A stretch of DNA of 64,000 nt from Rhodoferax sp. (GCA_008015235.1 SSFF01000003.1:310001-374000), one strand, 5' to 3'. Counted from the stretch's first letter, positions 26,019 through 34,201 are shown. The notes: a model not told the origin generated them from the letters alone. Program-made: numbers and translations.

Positions 26019-28106
26019 TCAGTTCGCGCCATAGCGGGCCGCCAGTGCAGCCTGGACACCGTGCGGCATGGCACCGGACACCCCTTTTTGCAGCTGGTAG
26101 CTACCGTCTGGTTGCAATTCCCAGGCATCAATTCCATCGTGCATGTAGGCCACCAGGCACTCATCGATGATGCGCTGGCGCAAGGCAGCATCCTTGACCG
26201 GCCAGGCCACTTCGACCCTGCGCACCATGTTGCGATTCATCCAGTCGGCGCTCGACAAGTACAACTCGTCCTTGCTGCCACGGCGGAAGTAGAAAACGCG
26301 CGAATGCTCCAGAAAACGCCCAATGATGGAGCGCACCCGGATGTTGTCCGTCACCCCCGCAACCCCTGCGGGTAGTTGGCAGGCTCCACGCACGATGAGG
26401 TCGATCTGGACACCTTGCTGCGCCGCGCCGATGAGGCTGCGTATCAGCGCCTCGTCGGTCAGCGAGTTCATCTTGGCCACGATGCGCGTGCTCTCGCCCT
26501 TCGCCGCAGCCTTGCCCAATGCCTCGATGCGTTCGATGAATGCGGTCTGCATGTCAAACGGCGCCACCAGCAGGCTGCGCATGCGCGGCAGGCGGCTTTG
26601 ACCGGTGAGGTGCACAAACACCTGCTCGACGTCGTGCGTGATCGCCGGGTCGGCGGTGAGCTGGCTCAGGTCGGTGTACAGGCGTGCCGTGCGCGGGTTG
26701 TAATTGCCGGTGGACAGGTGTGCATAGCGGCGCAGCTGGCGCCCTTCGCGTCGGGTCACCAGCATGAGCTTGGCATGGGTCTTGAGCCCTACCACACCGT
26801 ACACCACCTGGGCACCAATGGACTCAAGGGCTTCGGCCCAGTTGATATTGGCTTCCTCGTCAAAGCGCGCCTTGAGCTCCACCACCGCCATGACCTCCTT
26901 GCCACGGCGCACCGCCTCGCGCAGCAGGTCCAGCAGTTCGGGGTCGGCCCCGGTGCGGTAGATGGTCTGGCGGATGGACAGTACCTGCGGGTCGCGCACG
27001 GCCTGGCGCAAGAACTCGAGCACCCCGTCAAAGCTCTCGAACGGCTGGTGGACCAGCATGTCGCCACGCTGCAGCTGCTCAAACAAGGACTCGCCGGCAC
27101 GGATCTGCACCGGGAAACTGGGCGCGTAGGCGGGGAAGCACAAATCGGGCCGTTTGGCCAGATCAATCAATTGGGTCAGGCGCGACAAATTCACCGGGCC
27201 CGCCACCCGAAACAGGGACTCGTCGGGCAAGGCAAACTGTGCCAGCAAAAAGCGCGACAGGTATTCGGAGCAACCGGACGACACTTCCAGTCGCACGGCT
27301 TCACCATAGTGGCGCTGCACCAAACCTTGGCGCAGTGCGGTACGCAGGTTTTTGACGTCTTCCTCGTCCACCGCCAAGTCGGAATGGCGTGTGACGCGGA
27401 ATTGGGAAAATTGGGTCACCGACCGACCGGGAAAGAGTTCATTCAGGTGCGAGCGCATGACGCTGGAGAGCGAGACAAAGCACGCAATCTTGGGACACAC
27501 CTTGTCGGGCAGACGGATCAGGCGGGGCAGGACCCGCGGGATCTTGACGATTGAAATTTCGTTGTCACGGCCGAAAGCATCCTTGCCCCCCAGACGCACA
27601 ATGAAATTCAGTGATTTGTTGGCAACCTGGGGAAAAGGGTGGGCTGGGTCGAGCAGCACCGGCACCAGCAGCGGCTTGACCTCGCGCTCGAAATACTGGT
27701 GCACCCATTTGCGCTGCTCAGGGGTGCGCTCCCCATGGGACACGATGCGCATGCCCTGCTTCTCCAGCAAGGGCATCAGGGTCTGGTTGTACAAGGCGTA
27801 CTGGTCGTGCACCAGGGCATGCAGCGCGTCCATGAGCCGCTGGTAGCTCTGGGGCGAATACACACCCTCGCTTTGCCCGCTTTGCTTGGCGTTGAGGTGC
27901 TGGGCCGCACGCACCTCAAAGAATTCGTCCAGGTTGGAGGACACGATGCACAGGTAGCGCAAGCGCTCCAACAACGGCACATCTTCACTCAGGGCCCAGT
28001 GCAGCACGCGCCGATTGAACGCAACCAGGCTGTGGTCCCGGTCCAGCAGTGGAAGATCCCCGGCCAGTGGCAGTCGGGCGTGAATTTTGCGGAGCAATGA
28101 AAGCAT
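26019..28106 (-). CDS. ppk1: Polyphosphate kinase 1
   Basis: A 695-residue PPK1 that makes polyphosphate from ATP through a phosphohistidine. The N-terminal domain contains LLDRDHSLVAFNRRVLHWA and IVSSNLDEFFEVR. The catalytic region includes HLSTGNYNPRTARLYTDLS with the candidate active His, VYGVVGLKTHAKLMLVTRR, and a second phospholipase-D-like half, ILATMR-equivalent MNSLTDEALI. The frame is open to 28328, but ATG 28106 gives the family N-terminus MLSLLRKIHARLP. A Pho box lies 48 bp upstream. It is followed by sixA. Confidence 0.96.
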   Translation of the reverse strand: MLSLLRKIHARLPLAGDLPLLDRDHSLVAFNRRVLHWALSEDVPLLERLRYLCIVSSNLDEFFEVRAAQHLNAKQSGQSEGVYSPQSYQRLMDALHALVHDQYALYNQTLMPLLEKQGMRIVSHGERTPEQRKWVHQYFEREVKPLLVPVLLDPAHPFPQVANKSLNFIVRLGGKDAFGRDNEISIVKIPRVLPRLIRLPDKVCPKIACFVSLSSVMRSHLNELFPGRSVTQFSQFRVTRHSDLAVDEEDVKNLRTALRQGLVQRHYGEAVRLEVSSGCSEYLSRFLLAQFALPDESLFRVAGPVNLSRLTQLIDLAKRPDLCFPAYAPSFPVQIRAGESLFEQLQRGDMLVHQPFESFDGVLEFLRQAVRDPQVLSIRQTIYRTGADPELLDLLREAVRRGKEVMAVVELKARFDEEANINWAEALESIGAQVVYGVVGLKTHAKLMLVTRREGRQLRRYAHLSTGNYNPRTARLYTDLSQLTADPAITHDVEQVFVHLTGQSRLPRMRSLLVAPFDMQTAFIERIEALGKAAAKGESTRIVAKMNSLTDEALIRSLIGAAQQGVQIDLIVRGACQLPAGVAGVTDNIRVRSIIGRFLEHSRVFYFRRGSKDELYLSSADWMNRNMVRRVEVAWPVKDAALRQRIIDECLVAYMHDGIDAWELQPDGSYQLQKGVSGAMPHGVQAALAARYGAN

Positions 28107-28153
28107 TGTTGGTGTTGTCCCTGGGCGAATCCGCGCATTATTCGGAACCGTCG

Positions 28154-28168
28154 TGACAGATTTGTGAC
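28154..28168 (-). promoter_or_regulatory. Pho box upstream of ppk1
   Basis: On the minus strand CGTCACAAATCTGTCA: repeats CGTCA and TGTCA with a 6-bp spacer, one mismatch. It sits in the 95-bp gap between plcP and ppk1, giving ppk1 its own candidate PhoB promoter. Confidence 0.7.
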
Positions 28169-28201
28169 GGTCGCATGAATTGCGCTGTTGTGCGGCGCAC
28201 C

Positions 28202-29080
28202 TCAACCCTGGGGAACTCTTTCTCCCAAACTCGAAGAGGCTGGCGCCACGCTCGCACTCTTGCTCCAGTCTACCAACTCCAGGCGGCCGTCGGTGTGCTC
28301 GACCAAAGCAGTCAGGCTTTCCACCCAATCCCCATCATTGCAGTAAAGAACACCGTCAATGTCACGCATCTGGGCCCGGTGGATGTGACCGCAGACTACC
28401 CCGTGCAAGCCGCGCTGCTGGGCCTCACGCGCCACCGCGCCCTCGAAGTCGGTCACATAGTTCAGGGCCGACTTCACACGGTGCTTGAGGTAGGCGGACA
28501 AGGACCAGTACGGCAGCCCCAGGCGCGCACGCAGGCTGGTGAGGTGGCGGTTCAGCCGCAATGTCAGCTCGTACAGGTAATCCCCCACATAGGCCAGCCA
28601 CTTCGCGCACTGCACCACGCCGTCGAAATGGTCACCATGGGTGACCCACACGCGCCGGCCATCGGCCAGGGTATGCACAGCATCCAGGGCCACGGAAATC
28701 CCGCCGAACTGGTGACCGGCAAAGGCACGGGCAAACTCGTCGTGGTTGCCCGGAATGAAAACCACCTCGCAGCCCTTGCGCGCACGGCGCAGCAGCTTTT
28801 GCACCACATCGTTGTGGGCCTGGGGCCAGAACCAGCGGCGGCGCAGTTGCCAGCCATCCACAATGTCGCCCACCAGAAACAGGTAGTCGCTGGGGTGGTG
28901 CTTGAGAAAGTCCATCAAGGCATGGGCCTGGCAACCTGCCGTGCCCAGGTGCACGTCGGAAATGAACACTGTGCGCACCCGGCGACCGGCGCCAGCTTCC
29001 GAGGCCACGTCCTGGCCGGACCGCGCCTCCATCAAGGCCTGTGCAAAGCCTGCCCCCCAGTCTTGCACCGGGGCGCGCAT
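28202..29080 (-). CDS. plcP: PlcP-like metallophospholipase (COG2908)
   Basis: A 292-residue calcineurin-like phosphoesterase. Metal motifs are SDVHLG (D42, H44), LVGDIVDGW, IPGNHDEF, THGDHFD and CGHIHRA. The pattern WPQAHNDVVQKLLRRARKG and GDWVESLTALVEHTDGRLEL are what I associate with PlcP, the Pi-starvation phospholipase C of Sinorhizobium and marine bacteria that strips phospholipid headgroups, rather than with LpxH of lipid A synthesis (a shorter protein). Its start overlaps the stop of the OlsB-like gene by one base (TGATG), so the two form an operon behind a Pho box. The assignment to PlcP rests on this context plus recalled sequence similarity. Confidence 0.8.
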   Translation of the reverse strand: MRAPVQDWGAGFAQALMEARSGQDVASEAGAGRRVRTVFISDVHLGTAGCQAHALMDFLKHHPSDYLFLVGDIVDGWQLRRRWFWPQAHNDVVQKLLRRARKGCEVVFIPGNHDEFARAFAGHQFGGISVALDAVHTLADGRRVWVTHGDHFDGVVQCAKWLAYVGDYLYELTLRLNRHLTSLRARLGLPYWSLSAYLKHRVKSALNYVTDFEGAVAREAQQRGLHGVVCGHIHRAQMRDIDGVLYCNDGDWVESLTALVEHTDGRLELVDWSKSASVAPASSSLGERVPQG

Positions 29081-29889
29081 CAGGCCCCCAGGAAGTGTTT
29101 GCGGTAGCGCGGATGCAGGTCGGCCATGCGCATCAGGATAGGCAGGTCGGCAGCGTTGAAATCCGGGTCCCAGGCCGGCGCACCGAGTACCTTGGCGCCC
29201 AGGCGCAGATAACCCTTGATGAGCGCAGGCGGCTCTACGTCCAGGTCGCTGCGAAGTCGGTCCACTGGGAGCGGCAGGCGCGGACGCACGTGGTATTCGA
29301 TGGGGGCCAGGTGCATGGCCTGCACCTTGCGCCAGATGCTGGCCGCCATGTCACCACTGACCACGCCGTTGTGCAGCATGGGAATGCTGGCGCAGCCGAT
29401 CATGGTGTCGAGCTGGTTGCGCACCATGAACTCACCCAAAGCCCCCCACAGGGCCATGATGACACCGCCGTGGCGGTGGTCCGGGTGCACACAGCTACGG
29501 CCCAGCTCGACCATGCGTTCACGCAAGGCGCGCAGGCGCGTCAGGTCAAATTCGGTGTCGCTGTAGGTGCTGCCCACACGCTTGGCCTGGGCCGGAGTCA
29601 GCACGCGGTAGGTACCGATAACCTGGCCGCTGGCCTGGTCACGCACCAGCAGGTGTTCGCAGTAAGGGTCAAACAGATCGACATCGTGACCGGCCACCGT
29701 AGAGTGCAGGCGCGCACCCATTTCGCGGGCAAAGACGTCGTAGCGCAGCTTTTGCGCTTCGCGCACTTCGTCCAGATGCTGGGCCCAGGTGACCACAATG
29801 CCACCGGAACCGGCCGATGTAGAAGGCGTTCCGGCCAGCGCATGGACGCTGGGCGAGGGGCTGATGGCAATGGGGGCGACGACGTGCAT
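29080..29889 (-). CDS. olsB: OlsB-like ornithine N-acyltransferase
   Basis: A 269-residue GNAT-fold protein of COG3176. Core motifs are EAQKLRYDVFAREMGA, the segment GTYRVLTPAQA, and VELGRSCVHPDHRHGGVIMA, which are typical of OlsB. OlsB transfers a 3-hydroxyacyl group to ornithine, the first step of phosphorus-free ornithine lipids. ATG 29889 follows AAGGAG; the frame is open to 29979. No olsA is visible in this window, so the second acyltransferase must lie elsewhere if the pathway is complete. It is coupled to plcP and has a Pho-box-like site 73 bp upstream. Confidence 0.8.
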   Translation of the reverse strand: MHVVAPIAISPSPSVHALAGTPSTSAGSGGIVVTWAQHLDEVREAQKLRYDVFAREMGARLHSTVAGHDVDLFDPYCEHLLVRDQASGQVIGTYRVLTPAQAKRVGSTYSDTEFDLTRLRALRERMVELGRSCVHPDHRHGGVIMALWGALGEFMVRNQLDTMIGCASIPMLHNGVVSGDMAASIWRKVQAMHLAPIEYHVRPRLPLPVDRLRSDLDVEPPALIKGYLRLGAKVLGAPAWDPDFNAADLPILMRMADLHPRYRKHFLGA

Positions 29890-29961
29890 GCTGTTCTCCT
29901 TCGTAATGTGCTTGTCGTGCCACAGTGTCTGGAACCCCTGTGAAGCTTTGAAGGCGGGCGC

Positions 29962-29978
29962 ATGAAATTTTTGTGACA
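29962..29978 (-). promoter_or_regulatory. Pho-box-like site upstream of olsB-plcP
   Basis: On the minus strand TGTCACAAAAATTTCAT: TGTCA and TTTCA 11 bp apart with an A-rich spacer, one mismatch in the second repeat. It sits just after the M14 peptidase stop. Confidence 0.6.
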
Positions 29979-29986
29979 CCCAAGCC

Positions 29987-30991
29987 TCAGTACCAGCGTG
30001 CTAAAGCTTCATCGTGCAGGCTGGCACGGGCCTGCGGTTGCGGTCGCCACAGTGACTGCCCGGCCGCCGCACGCCCCAGGAAGTCCAGCAGCGACTGGTG
30101 ACGACGCAGCACCCTTTGCTGGCGGTGGGCAATCAGGGGATTGAAGATGCCGTGGCGCGAAAACAGTTGGCGCGGGTTCTTCTTCACCCAAAGCCACGAG
30201 CCCATCTCCAGTGTCAGCGGCAAAAACACGGTGTCTCTCTCGCAGGCCCGTTGGTACAGGTGGTCCCAGACATCACCATGGGTCAGGTACTGCAGGCTTT
30301 GGGGCTCGAAGATGTAGTTGTGGTGGCTGTAGGTCTGGAAAAAGATGTTGCGCAGGGCCTGCATTTCGGCCAGGTGCGCAATCGGTTTGCGCGTGTGGGC
30401 GTACGGAAACCAGATGCGGTCCAGGGTGCCGAAGCCCGAATGGCAATCCACCGCCAGACTGAACGGGCGCGACAGCAGCTCGCGCTCCACCCAGTCGCAC
30501 AAGGCCTGGTTCTCGGCCTGCATGGACTGCCCCGCCGCCCCCTGGTACCAGGGCAGGTAGCGGCTGAATCGCTGGCCACCAAGCAGGAAAGGCACATCCC
30601 CCTGGGCCAGCACCGGGGCGTTGCGCATCAGGTCCACCCCTTGTGGGTTGGCGCGCGTGCCCAGGGCCATGCCGCCAGGGTTGACGATGGGCATGAACAG
30701 CAGGCGCACGTTTTCGAGCTGGCGCTGCAGGGTGCTGTCCCACTGCAGGCGCATGACCACACTGTGCAAGAAGGCAATCACCACCTCGGCGCCAATGCGC
30801 TCCAGCCCATGTACCCCGCCCACAAAAGCCGCCGCGGGCAGTTGCGCATCGGGGTTGCCGAGCGCGATGGTGTAGACCGGAAAGCGGGCGCCGTCGCCCA
30901 GATCGACCGTGTGCACCTGTTGCACCTCCAGGTGGTCGCGCCCCAACTCCAGCACCCGCTCCAGGGCGTTCAGCTCCGAAAGTTCCACCAT
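29987..30991 (-). CDS. M14-family zinc carboxypeptidase-like protein
   Basis: A 334-residue metallohydrolase. Zinc ligands read as H61 and E64 in GGVHGLERIG and a third His in VDCHSGFG; the general-base Glu is probably in LTLEMGSW. This matches M14 carboxypeptidases or succinylglutamate desuccinylase/aspartoacylase-like enzymes of DUF2817 type. There is no signal peptide, so it is cytosolic. The substrate cannot be told. It lies upstream of olsB on the same strand with 97 bp between, and downstream of a large inverted repeat. Confidence 0.8.
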   Translation of the reverse strand: MVELSELNALERVLELGRDHLEVQQVHTVDLGDGARFPVYTIALGNPDAQLPAAAFVGGVHGLERIGAEVVIAFLHSVVMRLQWDSTLQRQLENVRLLFMPIVNPGGMALGTRANPQGVDLMRNAPVLAQGDVPFLLGGQRFSRYLPWYQGAAGQSMQAENQALCDWVERELLSRPFSLAVDCHSGFGTLDRIWFPYAHTRKPIAHLAEMQALRNIFFQTYSHHNYIFEPQSLQYLTHGDVWDHLYQRACERDTVFLPLTLEMGSWLWVKKNPRQLFSRHGIFNPLIAHRQQRVLRRHQSLLDFLGRAAAGQSLWRPQPQARASLHDEALARWY

Positions 30992-31023
30992 GCACTCCCT
31001 TCAGCGGCGAAGGGCTGCACTGT

Positions 31024-31074
31024 AGGTGCGCCAGCAGATGTGTGCTGCGTTTTTTGGAGGGCTGTGGCGCACCT
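31024..31074. other. Nested inverted repeat upstream of the M14 gene
   Basis: AGGTGCGCCA (31024-31033) and TGGCGCACCT (31065-31074) are perfect 10-bp arms. Inside lies CAGCAGATGTGTGCTG followed by a run of T. It could be an operator, or an RNA hairpin in the M14 leader; the inner hairpin plus T-run looks like a plus-strand terminator. Confidence 0.4.
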
Positions 31075-31080
31075 GCCGCA

Positions 31081-31099
31081 CTGACATACGGCTGTCACA
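31081..31099 (+). promoter_or_regulatory. Pho box upstream of two micro-ORFs
   Basis: CTGACATACGGCTGTCACA: TGACA and TGTCA 11 bp apart, one mismatch. The plus orientation points to the two small genes that begin 60 bp downstream. Confidence 0.65.
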
Positions 31100-31159
31100 C
31101 AGCCCACCTACGCTAGTCCGTAGATCGCTGTGTTGAATCTGCTCAAGCTGGAGGCCCGG

Positions 31160-31291
31160 ATGACTTTTTCAAACTCTGCCGTGCTGCGTGCACTGGCCAT
31201 CACTGCTGCCCTGGTGCTGGGTGGCGTGGAACTGCTGGCCTTGCAAAAAGCACGCCTGACCCGCTGGCGCTTGACCCACAAGGAGGCCTGA
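31160..31291 (+). CDS. 43-residue membrane micro-protein, Pho-box-linked
   Basis: ATG 31160 to TGA 31291, with GGAGG 8 bp upstream. The product begins MTFSNSAVLRALAITAALVL, continues with one hydrophobic segment to about residue 28, and ends with a basic tail (KARLTRWRLTHKEA). This gives a single-span membrane micro-protein with an N-out or signal-anchor topology. I recognise no family. It is followed two bases later by a second micro-ORF with a strong ribosome site, and preceded by a Pho box at 31081. Being below common length cut-offs, it would be missed by most annotation. Confidence 0.6.
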   Translation: MTFSNSAVLRALAITAALVLGGVELLALQKARLTRWRLTHKEA

Positions 31292-31292
31292 G

Positions 31293-31451
31293 ATGCTGTG
31301 GAATTTACTGGGACTGCAACGCAAACTCGACGCTCTGTTTGACGACGGCTGGATTCGTTTAGGCATTGGCTCCGGCGACGCAAGCCACCTGCACGCCGAC
31401 GGGGACGACAGCGAAGAGCAGCCCCCGCAACCAGCCCTAGCCTTGGCCTGA
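31293..31451 (+). CDS. 52-residue acidic micro-protein, second in Pho-box pair
   Basis: ATG 31293 to TGA 31451, with AAGGAGG 8 bp before the start, overlapping the end of the preceding micro-gene. The product has an amphipathic start (MLWNLLGLQRKLDALFDDGW) and a soluble acidic tail (HADGDDSEEQPPQP). No known domain was recognised. It could dock on the membrane with its neighbour. Its 3' end overlaps the convergent PaiB-like gene by 15 bp. The case for a gene rests on two consecutive good ribosome sites and tight spacing. Confidence 0.55.
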   Translation: MLWNLLGLQRKLDALFDDGWIRLGIGSGDASHLHADGDDSEEQPPQPALALA

Positions 31452-32090
31452 TTCTTTGTCGATCGCCTGGCGCACCAGCGCTGCCATGGCCTGGGCTTCA
31501 TCGCCGGGACTCTGTGCCAACCCTGCCACGGTGCCCAGCCGGTCCTGCATGTCCTCGTCCTGGCTGGCTTTGAGCTTGCCCACCAGGCGGTCAATGGGAA
31601 TTTCGATTCCAACAATGGCCCGGAGCATCTTGTCGATGTAGTCCGCCGGGGCATCGTCTAGTCGCCAGGGCACTGGCTGGGGACCTTCATGCACCTGGGC
31701 CAGGCGCTGCAGCATGCCGCGCAGCCAGTCAGGTTCCTGGCGTGCACGGGCAACACCGTGCACATGGGCCACCACATAGTTCCAGGTCGGCACCACTTTG
31801 CCGTGTTCGGTTTTGCCAGGGTACCAGCCCGGCGAGATATAGCTTTGCGGCCCCTGGAACAGCACTACCGACGGCAAGCCCGCCTCCAGCGCACGCCAGA
31901 CCGGGTTGGCCCGCGACACATGTCCGATCAAGGTACCCGATGCACCCTGGCTGCGGTCCAGGAAAAAGGGAATGTGGTTGGCTTCCAGCACCCCATCCAC
32001 CGTGCACACCCAGGCCCCCAGGGCGTGGTTCTCGATCAGGGAGAAAATGGCTTCAAGGTCGGTGAGCTGGTGTTGCTTGCGGATGTACAT
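31437..32090 (-). CDS. PaiB-like FMN-binding regulator
   Basis: A 217-residue member of the PaiB / FMN-binding negative transcriptional regulator family (split-barrel flavin fold). Typical segments are MYIRKQHQLTD at the start, GHVSRANPVWRAL, FQGPQSYISPGWYPGK and TWNYVVAHVHG. In Bacillus PaiB represses degradative enzymes and sporulation; here the role is unknown. It lies 9 bp downstream of the argO-like gene and probably shares its transcript. Confidence 0.88.
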   Translation of the reverse strand: MYIRKQHQLTDLEAIFSLIENHALGAWVCTVDGVLEANHIPFFLDRSQGASGTLIGHVSRANPVWRALEAGLPSVVLFQGPQSYISPGWYPGKTEHGKVVPTWNYVVAHVHGVARARQEPDWLRGMLQRLAQVHEGPQPVPWRLDDAPADYIDKMLRAIVGIEIPIDRLVGKLKASQDEDMQDRLGTVAGLAQSPGDEAQAMAALVRQAIDKESGQG

Positions 32091-32099
32091 CGCGGTTCC

Positions 32100-32747
32100 T
32101 CAAAATCCATTGAACACATGGCGCACCAGCAGGGCGGAGAGCGCCAGCATGGTCAAGCCAATCAGCCCATCGAGCACCTGCCAGGCACGTGGCCGGGCAA
32201 ACCAGGGTGCCAGCCAGCGCGCACCAAAGCCAAGCAGCCCAAACCAGCTCAGGCTGGCCACACAGGCCCCCAGCACAAACCAGCCCCGCAACGCCGCCGG
32301 TTGCTGCGCTCCTATGCTGCCCATCAGCAACACCGTGTCCAGGTACACATGCGGGTTAAGCAGCGTAAACGCCGCCGCCTGCGCCACCACAGCCGCCCGC
32401 CCCATGCCTTGCCCGGCAGCTACAGCCTGCAACTGCTGGGGCTGGTGCGCCCGGCGCAAGGCCTGAAAGCCGTAAAACGCCAAAAAGGCCACGCCCCCCA
32501 GGGCCAGTGCACGCGCCAGGTCGGGGCGTTCGCCCAAGGCCTGGGCCATGCCCATGACCCCGGCGGTGATGAGCACCGCGTCGGCCAACGCGCAAAACAA
32601 CACCACCGGGCCCACATGCTCGCGGCGAAGCCCTTGGCGCAGCACAAAGGCATTTTGGGCCCCAATGGCCACGATGAGCCCAAAGCTCAGCGCCAGCCCC
32701 TGAACGAAGACGGGAAGGATGAAAGAGAGTGTCGATGAAGTTTCCAT
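32100..32747 (-). CDS. argO: LysE/ArgO-family amino-acid exporter
   Basis: A 215-residue, about six-span exporter. The family start segment FVQGLALSFGLIVAIGAQNAF carries the glycine/asparagine motif GAQNAFVLRQG typical of LysE/ArgO, and LLNPHVYLDTVLLMG gives the second conserved NPhVYLDT. ATG 32747 is chosen over 32783 because it matches the family length. The divergent neighbour is an ArgP-like activator, the classic argO/argP (lysE/lysG) arrangement for arginine or lysine efflux. Confidence 0.9.
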   Translation of the reverse strand: METSSTLSFILPVFVQGLALSFGLIVAIGAQNAFVLRQGLRREHVGPVVLFCALADAVLITAGVMGMAQALGERPDLARALALGGVAFLAFYGFQALRRAHQPQQLQAVAAGQGMGRAAVVAQAAAFTLLNPHVYLDTVLLMGSIGAQQPAALRGWFVLGACVASLSWFGLLGFGARWLAPWFARPRAWQVLDGLIGLTMLALSALLVRHVFNGF

Positions 32748-32793
32748 AACCCCGAGCTTGCCTGCACACACAAATAAAGACAAACTATCTTTT

Positions 32794-32808
32794 CTAACTC
32801 TAAATTAG
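32794..32808. promoter_or_regulatory. Candidate ArgP operator
   Basis: CTAACTCTAAATTAG is an inverted repeat CTAA-N7-TTAG in an A/T-rich 74-bp divergent region, of the LysR T-N11-A type. It sits between argO and argP. Confidence 0.5.
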
Positions 32809-32821
32809 TAATATTTACTTT

Positions 32822-33718
32822 ATGCTGGACTACTCTGCACTGTCTGCATTGGCTACCGTCATCCAAGAGGGCAGCTTCGAGCGCGCCGCCCGCACATTGC
32901 ACGTCACACCCTCGGCCATTTCACAGCGCATACGGCTGCTGGAAGAGCGTGTGGGCAGCGCCCTGGTGGTGCGCGGCCAGCCTTGCCGTGCCACCGACAT
33001 GGGGCGACGCCTGTGCCAGCACGTGGACCGTGTGCGCCTGCTGGAGCAGGAATTGCAAGGCACCCTGCCCACACTGGCCACCGATGCGCCCGTGCGCGTG
33101 CGCCTGCCCGTGGCGGTGAACGCCGACAGCCTGGCCACCTGGTTCGCCCCGGCCGTGGCCAGCTTTGCCGCCGACGCTGCCGTACTGATGGAAGTGGCCG
33201 TGGACGACCAGGACCACACCGCCGAGTGGCTGCGCAACGGCACCGTGCTGGCCGCTGTCACTGGCAGCAGCCGCGCGCCCACCGGCTGCAACAGCCAAAG
33301 CCTGGGGGCCATGCGCTACCTGGCCGCCGCCAGCCCCGCCTTCATGGCCCGCTACTTCCGCGAAGGCGTAGGCTCCGGCACCCTGGCCCGCGCCCCCAGT
33401 CTGCTGTTCAACACCAAGGACGAGCTGCAGACCCGCTGGGTGCAACGCCTGTGCCACCGCCATGTGGAACTGCCACGCCACACCCTGCCCTCCACCCACG
33501 CCTTCGAAGTCGCCACCCTGGCCGGCATGGGCTGGGGCATGCACCCGCAAGCCATGATCGCACGGCATCTGGAAGCAGGCACGCTGGTGGAACTGGTGCC
33601 CGGCACCCCGCTCGACGTGCCCCTGTATTGGCAACAGGCCCGTGCGGCGTCTACCCTGCTGGAGGCACTGACACGGCAGGTGGTGGCAGACGCACGAGCG
33701 GCCTTGCTACCTGCCTGA
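32822..33718 (+). CDS. argP: LysR-family regulator ArgP-like
   Basis: A 298-residue LysR protein. The N-terminal helix-turn-helix is SFERAARTLHVTPSAISQRI. The ligand domain follows from about residue 90 (VRLPVAVNADSLATWFAP), which matches the ArgP/LysG subgroup that senses lysine and arginine and activates the divergent exporter. Normal length for the family. Confidence 0.92.
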   Translation: MLDYSALSALATVIQEGSFERAARTLHVTPSAISQRIRLLEERVGSALVVRGQPCRATDMGRRLCQHVDRVRLLEQELQGTLPTLATDAPVRVRLPVAVNADSLATWFAPAVASFAADAAVLMEVAVDDQDHTAEWLRNGTVLAAVTGSSRAPTGCNSQSLGAMRYLAAASPAFMARYFREGVGSGTLARAPSLLFNTKDELQTRWVQRLCHRHVELPRHTLPSTHAFEVATLAGMGWGMHPQAMIARHLEAGTLVELVPGTPLDVPLYWQQARAASTLLEALTRQVVADARAALLPA

Positions 33719-33796
33719 CCTCGTGAGTCGCAGCAACCAAGCCCATGGGACAGTGGCGACAGCAATGTGCGGCAGACGCAAGCAAAGGAGAAATCG

Positions 33797-34138
33797 ATGA
33801 CGAAGTACCTGATCTCTTTTCCTGGAGCGGCAATGGAAGTCCCCGCCGAGGACTTTGCAGCCGTGGGCAAAGCTGCGCGCGCGGTGATCCGCGAGGCGAA
33901 GGCTGCCGGCGTGTACGTATTCGGTGGGGGGATCAATGCGGGCATCGCACCGTGCCTGGTCGCCGCCAACGGCAGCATCACCCATGGAACCTATCCCCAG
34001 ACCAAGGCGTTCGATGGCGGCTTCTGTGTCCTGGAGCTTCCGTCGCGGGAATCCGCCATCCTGTGGGCTGCAAAGCTGGCCAAGGCGTGTCGCTGCGCAC
34101 AGGAACTCCGTGAGTTCGGGTACGACCCCGAGAGCTGA
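33797..34138 (+). CDS. YCII-related protein
   Basis: A 113-residue protein with the YCII/DGPF-like ferredoxin fold. It begins MTKYLISFPGAAMEVPAEDF, and the core GGGINAGIAPCLVAANGSIT with ELREFGYDPES at the end resembles small YCII-domain proteins. Function unknown. ATG 33797 follows AAAGGAG; the frame is open to 33767. It lies alone between argP and the 2-oxoacid oxidoreductase operon. Confidence 0.75.
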   Translation: MTKYLISFPGAAMEVPAEDFAAVGKAARAVIREAKAAGVYVFGGGINAGIAPCLVAANGSITHGTYPQTKAFDGGFCVLELPSRESAILWAAKLAKACRCAQELREFGYDPES

Positions 34139-34201
34139 CAATCCGGGACGCAAGCGCCCTTCCCAAAAGAACGCAATAACGCCGCCGCTGCAAGCAGATA
34201 C

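Noticed and set aside
31108..31383. 91-codon minus-strand frame over the micro-ORF region
   Set aside because: No ribosome site and an unlikely composition; the plus-strand pair has two strong ribosome sites and a correctly oriented Pho box.
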